A DNA stretch of 64,000 nucleotides from positions 1,669,429 through 1,733,428 of the forward strand of contig JBBPFI010000007.1 of the NCBI GenBank assembly GCA_037974965.1. The letters run 5' to 3'. The notes beneath the pieces were generated by a model. The model saw only the letters and a program-made list of their open reading frames with translations, searched no databases and had not been told where the DNA came from. This document shows, piece after piece, positions 11,843 through 23,150 of this stretch. The translations under genes and the position numbers were made by a program. How positions within the stretch are numbered: the first letter of the stretch is position 1; each line of letters starts with the position of its first letter. Origin of the DNA: Dacryopinax spathularia (lineage: Eukaryota; Basidiomycota; Dacrymycetes; Dacrymycetales; Dacrymycetaceae).

Positions 11843-13712
11843 CTACTGCACGGGCTCCCAAGTACTCAACGGCGCCCTCCTAGCCCGATTCATCATCTCA
11901 AAGCTATACGCAATATTCAGCAGCTCCCTCTCCCCGAACGGCCTTCCCATCAACTCGACCCCGACGGGGATGCCAATGGGCGCAGTGGAAGTGGGAGGGC
12001 TGAACCCGCCCGGGACGCCGATGGCTGGGTAGCCGGAGATGGCCGCGAGGATGCCGTTACGGCCGGATTGAGTCGCGTTGGGTGCTATGGGGACGACGAG
12101 ATTTTGCTGGTGCGGGTAGAACAGGACCGACCTAGTGTGAATTTTAGTCAGTTTTTCCGCGCAGTAGGGTGCGTAAAAGGCCGGCTTACACGTTGTTGCT
12201 CTCGAACGTGTTGGCCAGCTGGATCCGGAACTGCTCGATAGCAGCCAGCTTAGCCATATAAGCCGGTGCAAGCGTATTGAATGTCGCCGGATCCTGCGCG
12301 GCCACCCAAGGAGGAACAGCCTCATCCCCAGGCAACCACAACCCACTCGCAAAAATAGCCTCAAAGCTGTCATACGGCAAGTTGGAGAATAAGCCGGACT
12401 GAAGGAACGAGTCCAGTTCCTGTCGGAACTCCCAGTTCTCGACGTCGTAGTTGTTGAACACGGTTTGTTGCGCCAAGGACGGGTCGGTGATGGGTACGAG
12501 CACTGCCCCGGCGGCCTCGAGCTTGCTGAGGACGGTGTTGAATACGTCGGTCACGATCGTCGTCTCGTTCGAGGTGCTGCCGCTGTGTCCGCTGTCAGCC
12601 ATATACAGGACAGGGTTAGCATATATGCGCACTTGTTGCCAATGAGAGCCTCAACAACTCCGATCCTCAACCCAGGCAGAGCACCTCCAACGAGTGCACT
12701 CTCGTAGTTCTGCTGTACGAAAGGTGCCCCGAGAGCAGAGACGTTGTCCCCCTTAGACGGACCAACCATGACATCCAGAGCGAGGGCGACATCGCGTGTC
12801 GTCCTTGCTAGAGGCTGCTGAACATCAGCATATATGCGCCCTGTGTCACTGGGAAGCGCGTACGCCGATGGCATCCTGTGTGTAACCGAGAGGGATAATT
12901 CCCTCCCTCGTAATCAATCCCCTGGTAGGCCTCAACCCAACGAGCGAATTGGCCGAAGTAGGCGACCGGATTGAGTTGACCCTATCCCAAGCATCAGCAT
13001 CCCCTTCCCCGACCTCTCTCCATCAAGGAGAAGAGAGAAGGCAAAGCAAGCAGACGCACGTATCCGACCCCGTACCCCAGACCGCAAAGCTCGCCGCCAC
13101 AGCCGCACCCGTCCCACCCGAGCTCCCGCCCGGCGTCCTCGTCAAATCATACGGGTTCTTCACTTGCCCACCGAGCGAGCTGTCCGACAGCCCAGTCAGA
13201 GCAAACTCGTTCATGTTCGCCTTTCCCAGTATGATCGCCCCTGCCTCCCTGAGCCTCGCTACGACCGGAGCGTCTGCTTTGGCCTGCGCTCCCTTGAGGG
13301 CGAGACAGCCAGCAGTGGTAGGTTGGTCAAACGTCATATAGTTGTCCTTCAACACAATAGGCACGCAGAACATCTCCCCCACCTCATACCCCGGCTCCAA
13401 CAACTTCGAGTCCAGCTCATCGGCGTAAGTGAGCGCATGAGGAGAAACAGCGAGCATACTGTCGATCGCTGGCCCCTGCTGGTCATACGCGGCTATGCGG
13501 TCCAGGAAAGACTGGACGATCTGCCGACATGTTATGTTCTGGAAGAGGAGGGCGTTATGGATCGAGGAGATGGTCGCTTCGCGTGGGTCGAACGGGATTT
13601 GCCAGCCTTTTGCTGGGCTGGGCCGGAGCAGGAGAGCGAGCAAGAGGGCCGAGAGAGAGAACATGGCGATGAGGGCGGAGGAGCTGCTTGGCCATCGTAC
13701 CAGGTCAGGCAT
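11843..13712 (-). CDS. Amidase signature family hydrolase, secreted or membrane-anchored
   Basis: Exons 13712-13060, 12981-12864, 12814-12633, 12591-12190 and 12131-11843 give 547 aa. Residues about 11-35 form a signal peptide or anchor. Catalytic triad as in the amidase signature family: Lys near 122 (VLKDN), Ser pair in GGSSGGTG near 197-198, and Ser near 220 (NSIRSPT). [20 protein letters not shown] and [20 protein letters not shown] are further conserved blocks. Likely hydrolyses an amide or acylamide; substrate unknown. Two introns carry the exact 12-mer GCATATATGCGC. Confidence 0.9.
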
Positions 13713-14185
13713 GTAGGTGGGTTGTTATACTGCTGGCATTTGTGAAACGCAAGAGCAGGAGGAGACGTTCAGCCGGGCCGTGCGTTCTATTGCCCAAGCA
13801 AGGAGAAGGAGAGAAGCAAGAGGCGCATTGAGCAAGTTGAGACGCTTGGGATACGATAGAAGTTGACTGCTTTGTATGGAAAGAGGTCGTCCCGTTAGAA
13901 TCCCTTATCTTGCCGCGAGAAACTGAAGAGTGTGAAGCGCCTTGTCCGGAAAGCACCACACTGCAGGTATTAGAAAACTACTTGGATCTGTCTTGAGAAG
14001 TCGGCGGGCACACGAGGTCGTAATCGATAGTTTTGATGAATTAATCAACATTACTAATACAACTTGAACTTGACCTCTACCGCCAAGCCTGTGTAGTTAC
14101 AGTTAAATGTATGCGCCTGCCGAAGATAAGCAGCGACCCACCCAGTAGGCGCCCAAATACCGATCAGACAACAGTCTGCTCCTGC
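13713..14185. other. Intergenic, no gene seen
   Basis: Upstream of the amidase start and downstream of YTH1. Nothing recognisable. Confidence 0.5.
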
Positions 14186-15319
14186 TCAGTATCCGGCATC
14201 GTCCGACCGCCCTCCTGGGCCTCTCTCGAGCCCACCGCGGTTGCCGGGGACGTTCCTGTTCCTGCACATGTTCGCATAGTGGCCCTTCTCGCCGCACTTG
14301 AAGCAGGTCACTTCGTCCAGGTTTCGTCGCTCGAACGTCCGTCCTCCTGCTCCCTGATCGCGGTTGTAGCCACCATAACCACCACCGGGACCGCCTCCTC
14401 CTCCTCCGAAACCGCCGCCCTCGCCACCAGCACCTTGAGCACCGAACCTCCCAAACCCGGGCGGTGGCGGACCCAGCTCCCGCTGCTGCTTCTCCGGCTC
14501 ATACTCCTCTTTCTCCGGCATCTTCCACTTCGGATGCCCCAACGGGCACTCCGGCCCCCTCGGACAAAACCCCGACAAATACAACTGACACGCCACCTTC
14601 CTCGAGTGTTTTCTCGGGCACTGCGGGCCCAGCTTGCAAAACCCGCGCTTATAGTCCGGACACTCGATCTTCCGCTCTTTCGGGTGCGAGTAGAGACACT
14701 CGTCGCCCTGCGAGCAATAGCCGTATTTCGCGTACCACCAGCACTCGGGCATCTTGCGCAGGTTGTACTCGTGTAGGAACTCGCAAGACTCGCCCTTCTT
14801 GCAGAGACCGCGGAGCCAGTGTTTGCACACTGTGGTGCGGAACCGGGGGTCGCCGCTTTCTGCTCCGCGGGAGTTGGCGGACGGGGGTTGGAAGTTGAGC
14901 TTGGAGGGCATCGTATGCCGCAATGGGCAATGGAGAGGTCCGAGGGGGCATCCAGCGGGGGTGAGGTTCAGTCGACATATCTGTTCGTCTGGGCATACAG
15001 TCAGCATCATCCTATACCATCGAAAAGAGAGAAACCACATACCTTTATCGAGTTTAACACCAATAACATCTTTAATATCCCTCTCGACATTCAATGTAAC
15101 CTGATGAAAATCCGGCTTCAACAAGTCCTGCAGCGTCTGAGGAAGCTCTCGTCGTCTCTTGCGCGGTGGGACGTCCATAGCTGGCTTTTGGTCTTCTTGC
15201 ATTTGTCCCATTCCTTGAAACGAACTAGGGCCACCGTTGAACTGCATTTGCATTTGCGGTTGCATCTGCATTTGTTGTTGCATTTGCATTTGATTTGGGT
15301 ATTGCATTGTGAGCGCCAT
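14186..15319 (-). CDS. YTH1: mRNA 3'-end processing protein YTH1 (CPSF30)
   Basis: Zinc-finger subunit of the cleavage and polyadenylation factor that binds the AAUAAA signal. Exons 15319-15043 and 14988-14186 give 359 aa. Seen: Gln/Met-rich N-terminus, five CCCH fingers (among them CKHWLRGLCKKGESCEFLHEY and CPDYKRGFCKLGPQCPRKH), a Gly-rich linker and one C-terminal zinc knuckle CFKCGEKGHYANMC, as in metazoan CPSF30 but not budding yeast Yth1. The single intron (15042-14989) is 54 nt with no in-frame stop, so retention would add 18 residues instead of breaking the frame. Confidence 0.92.
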   Translation of the reverse strand: MALTMQYPNQMQMQQQMQMQPQMQMQFNGGPSSFQGMGQMQEDQKPAMDVPPRKRRRELPQTLQDLLKPDFHQVTLNVERDIKDVIGVKLDKGMWFLSFRWYRMMLTVCPDEQICRLNLTPAGCPLGPLHCPLRHTMPSKLNFQPPSANSRGAESGDPRFRTTVCKHWLRGLCKKGESCEFLHEYNLRKMPECWWYAKYGYCSQGDECLYSHPKERKIECPDYKRGFCKLGPQCPRKHSRKVACQLYLSGFCPRGPECPLGHPKWKMPEKEEYEPEKQQRELGPPPPGFGRFGAQGAGGEGGGFGGGGGGPGGGYGGYNRDQGAGGRTFERRNLDEVTCFKCGEKGHYANMCRNRNVPGNRGGLERGPGGRSDDAGY

Positions 15320-15509
15320 GATGGTCGTTCACCACACCTCTTACAAATCCTTCGTTGCAGTTGAGCGCGGTAAGATACGCTTGTGTGGCGGACGTGGAGT
15401 AAGTCAGCGCGTCCCTTTGCTCGCTGACTAATCCCTGGGCAACTTAGTTGCACAGGTTTTTACCCTGGGACTTTGCTTCCGCAGCCTGCACATCCTTCTT
15501 TATTCGGTA

Positions 15510-18500
15510 ATGCCGTTTTCAGGCTCTTTCCCACGTGTGTATGAGGGTGTACCCTTTTTGTGCGTGGCTTGTTGGTTTCTCCTGCGCTTCCACCTGGATC
15601 ACTATGTCTTTTCCTCTGAGACTGGCGCCGGATGGTTACTTTGCGCCTCTTCCTCCCCTGTGTCTCGCCTCTCCAGTACTTATGGCGTGGGTTTTTGCCA
15701 CCTGCTCCTGCGTATGGCTTCGATCTTCGGGGGGGGGTCGCATTCCCTTCCCTTATCGCAGCTCAACCTCCGGTACGAGTTTGCCGGTATCTCTTTCATC
15801 CAGCAACCGGCGCCATTTCAGTCGCCCGACGTCACAACTTTCACCGCGTCCCTCAACATCGTCTTCGCGGCTTACGATTTCTTTTCCCGCGAAGCCCTGC
15901 AAACGATTGGAGCATTTCTCCAACTGCCTTTCTTAACTCGCGCAAGTCGACACGCCATGACCATGGCAATACTGCAGCATGCTGGCGATGCCCCGGACTT
16001 CCCGTCTGCTTTTCGGTGGTCATTTCGGCGCAGGCCCGATCGATTCCTACCCTGCGCAGGTCGGCGCACATTTGATCTTGAACGCCGCAAGCGACCTCGC
16101 TCCCCTTCTTTCGAACAACCCTTGCCGAAGAGAGCGCGCGGCGCATCGCCCGTCCATGATGACGGACCTGCGTCTTTCCCGCCTACTTACAACATCGACC
16201 TTGTCCGGTCTATTATCGACGAGTTCCAGCAAGCAACTCGGTTGGATGTACTCCGAGAGGGAGTTTGCGCCTGCTGCGCGGAGGCTGTGCCCGAAGCAGA
16301 ATTGGCGCGAGTTCCCGTGGGTCAAATCGAGTTCGAAGTATTGCAGAACCCGCACCTTCCCTTCGAGCTCGCCCCCCCGGGATACAATTTTGAAGCTTAT
16401 CGTCACGCTGTGCTCGATCCGCGCGGGTTAAGCTGTACCGAAAGCTGTCAAGGCGAGGCCAGGATTTGTAGAGCATGCCATTCCTCCCTTCGCGCTCATC
16501 ATATGCCTCCTCTCGCTTTGGCAAACTGCTTCTACTATGCGCACGAGCACGTCCCCCCAAACGTGCGCGAGGCCTTCGACAATGCAACGTACATCGATCG
16601 GCGCCTGGTCGCGCGGTGCTGGGCTACCAAAATTTGTTTCAGATATTGCGATAATCCGGACAGCAAGCTGTTCCGGCGCCCCTTCGAAGGTGTTCAGCGC
16701 TACCTGCGTGGCAATGTCCTCATCCTTCCTCAAGACAACGCTTCTTTGTCCACCTTGCTACCACCCTCGCTTGACGATGTGCGCAACTCCTTCGTAACCG
16801 TCTTCGCAGGACAGGAGAAGCCAACTGCAGAGACTTTGCGCCGGTTGGGACCAGTGAAGGCGAATGCAACATATGTCAAGGATATGCTGCGTTTCCTTCT
16901 TCAGCGCAATAAGGCATATACCTGCACAACCATCGACTTCCCCACACCCGCTTGCTTTTCGCAGTCTAATTTCGACGCTCTTTTCCCTCCCAACCCAACT
17001 GGCGCCGATTCCTCTACAGTCTTGCCGTCTATGGAATGGGGTTACGTCTCTTGGGGAGATGCGCACCTTGCTGGGGAGTCGGATGTGTCAGATCGGAATG
17101 TTTTCGACGGCTCAACTGTGGCAGACGGCGACATTTTGGTCGAGGCATCTGGATACTCGTCAACGAATCGCTCAAGCTCCTCCTACAAAGCGATGAAGGC
17201 CGACGCTTTAGCCCATTGCTTGGATAAACGGCGCCCTTTTGTATTATCGCGTGCGGGAAGCCGCGCAATTCACGACATCCGAAACGAGTACACCTTGACT
17301 TGGATGTTCCCACATCTGGATCCATTCGGCCTGGGAGGGTTTGATGACCGCCGTCGCAAACGGCCGGTGTCGATGGCAAAGCAATTGGCGCACCTTCTTC
17401 GCTTGGCGGACAGGCGCTATCAACGTGACCCTGCTTTCGCCTTCGTCTTTCACAGCATCTTGCAGAAAAGAGATATCCTGCGCGATGTTAGGTTTCGTAT
17501 CCTGGACCAGAGGCACGAATCCATTGTCGAGAACCTGCGCGAGGTCGATCCTGAAGTCTACGTCGGCCTGGCGCGCAAATTCGAGGCCAGCCGGACTGTT
17601 ACTCCATCCACCGCTGAAGAGAAGTTGGCGTTGCGTGTATTGCGCAAGGTCCACATGCTCCGGAAAGACGTGCCTGGAACAGACGGATACAAACGTGCGC
17701 GGAGGAACGAGATTCGTTCCCTTGTGTACCATCTTGGTCCGCCCACTTTCTTCCTTACCGTTACTCCGAACGACATCGACGGTTGGCTTTGCCAGTTAGC
17801 CATAGACGACTTCGAACACGCGCATATTCCGCCTTTCGGTACTACCAAGCAAACCCGTTTCCGTCGTGCTATTCGCGTTGCTGAAAACCCTGCGGTGGCC
17901 GCAAAAACATTTCATCGCACCATGCTACTATTTCGAGATGTGGTTCTTAGGGTTGGTAATGGTGAAGGCCTGTTTGGACACTGCTCCGGCTGGTATGGCA
18001 TGGTAGAGGCGCAGGGTCGTGGGACGCTCCACTGCCACATGTTGATCTGGATAAAAGGTCATCCCGGCCCTAACAAACTGCGCCATTTACTGCAGTCTGA
18101 CGATGACTTTAAACAGCGCCTGTTTTCCTGGTTGGAACACCATATCAAAACTGAATTGCCTTCTGATAAGGAGGTTGTTCGTGAAACCAATGGCGCGATT
18201 CCCCGTCCCAAACTTGGGAAAGACGATATCGATCCACGAACATTTCCAAGCCCGGATCTTGCTTCACTTGGCCCGAACTGGCGCCCTGCCTTTGAATCGC
18301 GCGTATCCTCTCTTGTCATGGTTAATAATTGGCACGAACATCGCGCCACTTGCTGGATTCACCTACTACCAGGGGAGGAGAAGACCGATGAAAACTGCCG
18401 TATGCGCATAGATGGAACAACTCGCGCCGAGTCGACCTTAGACGCTGACACGGGCTCCATCCTGCTTCGTCGCCTACATCCCAGGATAAACGAATACAAC

Positions 18501-21500
18501 GAGGTCGTCATGTTCTTACTTTGTTGCAATATGGACATTCAATTTCTCGGCTCCGGTCAGGCCGCCAAGGCTGCCCTTCACTACATCACCGATTATATCA
18601 CGAAACCATCGCTGAAGATGCACGCCGGACTTAGCGCACTGCTGCATGCCATGCAGAAAAACAGGGAGAAGTTTGCGCAACTTCCGGATGCTCCCCCGCT
18701 GGTCCAAAGCAAGAGCTTGGTTATGAAACTTGCGCACAGTCTGCTCTCCAAGCTCGAGCTCTCTCATCAGCAAATCATGAGTTTTTATGTCGGGGGAGGG
18801 GATCACTATAAGGAGCACAAGTTTGCTCGTTTGTACTGGGACAGCATCGCCAATAAACTCCTCCAAACCCGCGCGAACTTGCCAGACGGTGATGAAGAAT
18901 CCGATTTCGAGGAGAGCATGGCGCATATTTCTACAAATCCAAGCAGCTCGTCCGCCCCGGTCGCGCTCGTGGTGCATGAAGGTCACGTCTCTGGAGCTAG
19001 TCAGTACCACGACTATGTTCACCGTCCACAATTTGCGCCATTTGACGGTTATTGCCTCTATGACTTCGTGTCCTTCTGCGAGAAAGAGGCAATCCCCGCT
19101 ACATCAAGACAACCCCGCCGTGCAACGCTCCCCCACTCAGATGACTCCGACGTGGAGCACGTACCGTTAAGACACGGGAACGCGCACCTTCGAGGGTCGT
19201 TCTCAAAAGACCATCCTCAACATTTCACCCACCGTCTGAAACTGCGCGGTGTTCCTCATGTGCCTGATATCGTGGGCTCTGGCATTCCTCGGCGAGCAGC
19301 TGATTCAGACCTGTCTGCTGACTGGTACAAGGCTATGCTAGTCCTCTTCAAACCGTGGCGTACGCTGGACAACATCCAGCAAATTGGAACGACATGGGAG
19401 GACGCTTTCAAACGCGCCGAATTCGCGCCAATCCATGAAGCCATTATGGACAACATGGACGTGATGAATCAAGCAAAGGAAGCAAGGGATAACAACTTAC
19501 GAGATAAAGCGAACCGGCGCAAGTCCGCCATCGTTACCGTGCCATGGTCTGTGGAGGACGAAATGCAGACATTGGATGAAGAGCTTGCGCAGGATGATGA
19601 CTCGGTATACCATGCAGATGTGGATGAGTATGTCGAGGAGGCGCCTCTTACTAGCGTGCACTCCGTTGCTACGCTCTTGGTTTCCGGTCAAGCGCGGCTC
19701 GCCGTTGACGCATTCTCTTGCATTCTCCCGCGCCATGAGGCCCGGCCGGACTTGCGCCTTTCCGCTGGAAACGTGCGAGAAACTACCTTTGCAGACGAGC
19801 CCATGCTCCGGGAGCTCGGACGAGAATTGGCCACCTGGAGAAGAGATCGCCGACCAAGAATTCGCGCCGTCTCTGCAACTGCGTCGTCCGACCAAGGGCC
19901 AAGCGTGTCTGTCGCGCATGTTGTTGCCTCGGCACCTTCCAGCAGAGATTCACAAGCGGCCGAAGATATGTTTCAGCAACATGTGCATATTTGGGATGCG
20001 TACCTCTCCATTGTCCAAACGCAGAATCTGGTGGAGAACACCGAGCAACGTCGGGCCCTGCGCATAGTGGCCGAACACCTTGGTCCCCGGTCGAACCAGC
20101 AGGTCTTCCTATACATAGGTGGGAGCGCTGGGACGGGAAAGAGTCACGTCATCCAGAGCATTCTGCGCCTATTTGAAAAGCTGGGGATCGCAGATCAGCT
20201 GAGATTAACGGCCCCGACAGGCGCAGCTGCCGTAGTCATCGGAGGTTACACCATACATGCCCTCACCGGACTACCGAAAAGGCGCGGGCAACGTCCAAAC
20301 CTGCAGCTACTAAACGAAGGGTGGCGGAGCGTCACCTGGCTCGTCATCGACGAAATATCAATGGTATCTGCGCAATTTCTGCAAGAAATTGAAGAGCAGA
20401 TCAGGCTGGGGAAAGGGACCGAGGACAACCTCCCCTTCGGCGGTCTGAACGTCATCTACACCGGCGACTTCAGTCAGCTGAAGCCCCCTACCTCACTGCC
20501 TTTATATAGCCACCATCTTCTCGAGAAGCTTCCTGCGCGCATTACACAGGCGCCTTCTGGTCAAGACGCGCTCTTCGGCGCATACTTGTGGAGGATCTTG
20601 ACTCACACGGTGCTTCTGCGGTATAATGTGCGCCAGGTTCACGATCCGCACTGGGCAAACCTACTAGATCGTTTGCGGAATGGGCGGGCGTGGACGGCTA
20701 GAAAACCTCATACCCCGGCTCAGCGCGGAACAGGCGCCAATTACCTTGTTTCCGACTATGACGTGCTTCGTAGCCGAATCTTAGCACATATGGGACGTGA
20801 TCGGCCTGCGGAAGCGGCGCGATTTGCCGACGCTCCTGTAATTGTGTGCACGAAAGAAGTGCGGGACGCCATGAACCTACTTCTCGCACAACAGCACGCG
20901 GCCTCGTTGGGAGCGGAGTTACATATCTACTTCGCGCAGGATCGCATTCGTCGCACGCCCGTACACCCCACTCTGCAACAAAAACTTTGGCGCCTCCCTG
21001 CAAACCGCACAGAAGATGCGCCAAGTCTCATTCCTCTGTTTGACAGAATGAAGGTCATGCTCACAGAGAACCTCGCTATTTCACACAACCTGGTAAATGG
21101 CGCCACTGGAACTGTCACCGGTATCCGTTACAACCTAGATCCGGACGGTCGAAGAATCCCGGTCGCCGTGTTTGTGCACGTACCAGGATGCGAATCGGCG
21201 CAAGTCGGCTTACCGGCAGACACGGTCTGCATACAACCGGTCACCACCACTTTCAAACTGCGCACATCCGATGAACAAGGCATTCTGAACTCGTACTGGG
21301 TTTCTCGCTCGCACCTGCCCCTGCTGCCAGCGTACTCCTACACGGATTACAAAAGCCAGGGTCGATCCCTCGACTTGGCTGTTGTGGATCTTGCCGGCGC
21401 CCGTTCCGTGCAAAGCGTCTATGTGATGCTCTCTCGTGTACGATCTCTTCGCGGTGTCGCAGTCCTGCGCGACTTCCTTCCTTCAGACATCTCAGGCACG

Positions 21501-21575
21501 CCACCATCGGAGCTCCGGAATGAAATTGCGCGTCTCACGGAGCTCGACATGAACACTACCTTGGCTTTTCCGTAA
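15510..21575 (+). CDS. Helitron Rep/helicase transposase
   Basis: Single uninterrupted frame of 2,021 aa, a rolling-circle transposase with HUH nuclease and Pif1-like helicase. Seen: an N-terminal region with Cys/His pairs, the HUH motif LHCHMLIWI near residue 841, and catalytic Tyr pair YITDYITK near 1025 and 1029. Helicase motifs follow: Walker A GSAGTGKSH near 1538, PTGAAAVVIGG, Walker B LVIDEISM near 1613, YTGDFSQLKPP, then YTDYKSQGRSLD and YVMLSRVRSL near the end. No frameshift or stop, so it looks intact. Any of several early Met codons could be the start; the first is given. Confidence 0.93.
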   Translation: MPFSGSFPRVYEGVPFLCVACWFLLRFHLDHYVFSSETGAGWLLCASSSPVSRLSSTYGVGFCHLLLRMASIFGGGSHSLPLSQLNLRYEFAGISFIQQPAPFQSPDVTTFTASLNIVFAAYDFFSREALQTIGAFLQLPFLTRASRHAMTMAILQHAGDAPDFPSAFRWSFRRRPDRFLPCAGRRTFDLERRKRPRSPSFEQPLPKRARGASPVHDDGPASFPPTYNIDLVRSIIDEFQQATRLDVLREGVCACCAEAVPEAELARVPVGQIEFEVLQNPHLPFELAPPGYNFEAYRHAVLDPRGLSCTESCQGEARICRACHSSLRAHHMPPLALANCFYYAHEHVPPNVREAFDNATYIDRRLVARCWATKICFRYCDNPDSKLFRRPFEGVQRYLRGNVLILPQDNASLSTLLPPSLDDVRNSFVTVFAGQEKPTAETLRRLGPVKANATYVKDMLRFLLQRNKAYTCTTIDFPTPACFSQSNFDALFPPNPTGADSSTVLPSMEWGYVSWGDAHLAGESDVSDRNVFDGSTVADGDILVEASGYSSTNRSSSSYKAMKADALAHCLDKRRPFVLSRAGSRAIHDIRNEYTLTWMFPHLDPFGLGGFDDRRRKRPVSMAKQLAHLLRLADRRYQRDPAFAFVFHSILQKRDILRDVRFRILDQRHESIVENLREVDPEVYVGLARKFEASRTVTPSTAEEKLALRVLRKVHMLRKDVPGTDGYKRARRNEIRSLVYHLGPPTFFLTVTPNDIDGWLCQLAIDDFEHAHIPPFGTTKQTRFRRAIRVAENPAVAAKTFHRTMLLFRDVVLRVGNGEGLFGHCSGWYGMVEAQGRGTLHCHMLIWIKGHPGPNKLRHLLQSDDDFKQRLFSWLEHHIKTELPSDKEVVRETNGAIPRPKLGKDDIDPRTFPSPDLASLGPNWRPAFESRVSSLVMVNNWHEHRATCWIHLLPGEEKTDENCRMRIDGTTRAESTLDADTGSILLRRLHPRINEYNEVVMFLLCCNMDIQFLGSGQAAKAALHYITDYITKPSLKMHAGLSALLHAMQKNREKFAQLPDAPPLVQSKSLVMKLAHSLLSKLELSHQQIMSFYVGGGDHYKEHKFARLYWDSIANKLLQTRANLPDGDEESDFEESMAHISTNPSSSSAPVALVVHEGHVSGASQYHDYVHRPQFAPFDGYCLYDFVSFCEKEAIPATSRQPRRATLPHSDDSDVEHVPLRHGNAHLRGSFSKDHPQHFTHRLKLRGVPHVPDIVGSGIPRRAADSDLSADWYKAMLVLFKPWRTLDNIQQIGTTWEDAFKRAEFAPIHEAIMDNMDVMNQAKEARDNNLRDKANRRKSAIVTVPWSVEDEMQTLDEELAQDDDSVYHADVDEYVEEAPLTSVHSVATLLVSGQARLAVDAFSCILPRHEARPDLRLSAGNVRETTFADEPMLRELGRELATWRRDRRPRIRAVSATASSDQGPSVSVAHVVASAPSSRDSQAAEDMFQQHVHIWDAYLSIVQTQNLVENTEQRRALRIVAEHLGPRSNQQVFLYIGGSAGTGKSHVIQSILRLFEKLGIADQLRLTAPTGAAAVVIGGYTIHALTGLPKRRGQRPNLQLLNEGWRSVTWLVIDEISMVSAQFLQEIEEQIRLGKGTEDNLPFGGLNVIYTGDFSQLKPPTSLPLYSHHLLEKLPARITQAPSGQDALFGAYLWRILTHTVLLRYNVRQVHDPHWANLLDRLRNGRAWTARKPHTPAQRGTGANYLVSDYDVLRSRILAHMGRDRPAEAARFADAPVIVCTKEVRDAMNLLLAQQHAASLGAELHIYFAQDRIRRTPVHPTLQQKLWRLPANRTEDAPSLIPLFDRMKVMLTENLAISHNLVNGATGTVTGIRYNLDPDGRRIPVAVFVHVPGCESAQVGLPADTVCIQPVTTTFKLRTSDEQGILNSYWVSRSHLPLLPAYSYTDYKSQGRSLDLAVVDLAGARSVQSVYVMLSRVRSLRGVAVLRDFLPSDISGTPPSELRNEIARLTELDMNTTLAFP

Positions 21576-21696
21576 TACATTTTTGACACACATAGTCAGA
21601 CAAGATGCGCCGCTTTTCAATCCGCTTAGCTTCCTTGCCCTGTGCGAATGTACTTAAGACTGTCTCTTCACTTCCTCAACCGTCCGTCTGACCGCA

Positions 21697-22756
21697 ATGG
21701 CCCCTAAACGAAGTCCCCAGTCTGTGGATTCCGTCGAAACTAGGAAAAGGTGGGTGCCGAGTAATCTTCCAGAACCATACTGACTTGGCGCATGTTTGCA
21801 GGCAGAAGGTCGCTCACAACGATGCTTCTACCCCCGACGATGTCCGTAGTGAAACTAACGTCCCGTCTTCCGACGCCCCGCAAACTCCGCCTAACAAGGC
21901 ATCACCAACTCGCGCAGCTTCCTTCGACACCGTCCGCAGTGCGGAGGACGACTTGGAACCCACTTACCCTCAAAGTCGAGAGCCTGCACCGCTTAACTTG
22001 GATGGTATGGACCCTACTCTCCAAACTCGAATCGAGAAGCTGCGCAAATACGTTGACTCGGCACGAGGAGTGTATTATGTGCAGTTTGTTCCGGACAAAC
22101 TGCACTTCGGACACGATCAAGCGTTCGACATGACTAACTACCTCACCCGGGACGACAACGTTCCAATACTGATATGGATCGTTGGCCGTGTCATGGCACG
22201 GAAATTCGCGCAGGATCGGCAAGGAAACTGGCCGGATCAAGTCTACCTCAGCGTGCAACCGCTCACAAAAGACGACACCCGCGCAGCCACCCGCGTGGCC
22301 AATATGTACTCAAGACCCAGGCAATGTGCGCCGGTTCCCTTGTCTCATCTAGCATATTCTGACCTACGACTTAGTCGACGAACTGAACCCTTTCGGATCT
22401 GTCATAGCCAATCGGATACAGAAGCCTTTTAATAGTGACGCACCGGTACGTTGCACGTTCCGAAAAGGCGCCACTTGTCTAACTATGTCCAGGCGAAAGA
22501 GTTCACCGCCGTCTTTGATGCGAGGGTAGCCATGAAGCCTAAGAAGGACTTGGCGCAGTACCCCGCATCCGACCTAAAAAAGGGGGACCTCGTTCTCTGC
22601 GAAATGCGAGTGAAGAAGCGCTTCGACCACACGGATTTGGGTACCCCGAAGAAAGACAAACCCTGGACCATCAGTTTCACCCTCAACGCTGTCTATCTAC
22701 TTCAAGATGCGCCAGTTCCAGACGATGACGACTCAGGCGTTACTTATGATTTTTGA
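21697..22756 (+). CDS. Helitron-associated unknown protein 1
   Basis: Exons 21697-21749, 21802-22325, 22375-22445 and 22493-22756 give 303 aa. I do not recognise the family. Residues 1-80 are polar and low-complexity. The rest looks folded: LRKYVDSARGVYYVQFVPDK, then PILIWIVGRVMARK, AKEFTAVFDARVAM, GDLVLCEMRVKKRF and WTISFTLNAVYLL. The alternating beta-strand character with valine and basic residues would fit an OB-type nucleic-acid-binding fold, but that is inference. It starts 121 bp after the transposase stop on the same strand. The third intron carries GGCGCC, the second starts GTGCGC. Confidence 0.6.
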
Positions 22757-22841
22757 CTCGGGTAAATCTAAATCTGCGCCTCTTCTGTCTCATCGCCTAT
22801 CGGCAAGCACTTGTATTCACATGGTTATGTCTTAGTTAGAC

Positions 22842-22850
22842 CGTATATAA
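22842..22850 (+). promoter_or_regulatory. TATA box
   Basis: TATATAA-like stretch (GTATATAAG) about 70 bp upstream of the small coiled-coil ORF at 22914. Confidence 0.4.
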
Positions 22851-22913
22851 GACTTGCGCCAGATCCTTTGCACCCTGTTCCGGCTTTTCCCCCGTTTGCT
22901 CCTCTACCCTCTC

Positions 22914-23150
22914 ATGAATCTGCGCGAGCTCCAAGACGACCCAATGAGCTCAATCGAGACACACCCCGGTTCTCCTGACATTCCTTCAGTCAACTGCCCA
23001 CCGGAATCTGCGCAACTTCACGAGCTAACCGAAGAGGTCGAAGAACTTACATGTAAATTAATCCAGGCACACCTTGCTATTCAGCAACGAGACATTGCCA
23101 TACTCGGACTGGCGCAGCGTCTGCGAGAATTGCTGACACATCACGTTTAG
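22914..23150 (+). CDS. Helitron-associated small coiled-coil protein
   Basis: Single exon, 78 aa. N-terminal half is polar (MNLRELQDDPMSSIETH); the C-terminal half (residues about 38-76) shows heptad-like leucines, ELTEEVEELTCKLIQAHLA then ILGLAQRLRELL, predicting a coiled coil. Preceded by a TATA box. No family recognised; being short, it could be chance, but the promoter and the coiled coil argue for a gene. Confidence 0.45.
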   Translation: MNLRELQDDPMSSIETHPGSPDIPSVNCPPESAQLHELTEEVEELTCKLIQAHLAIQQRDIAILGLAQRLRELLTHHV

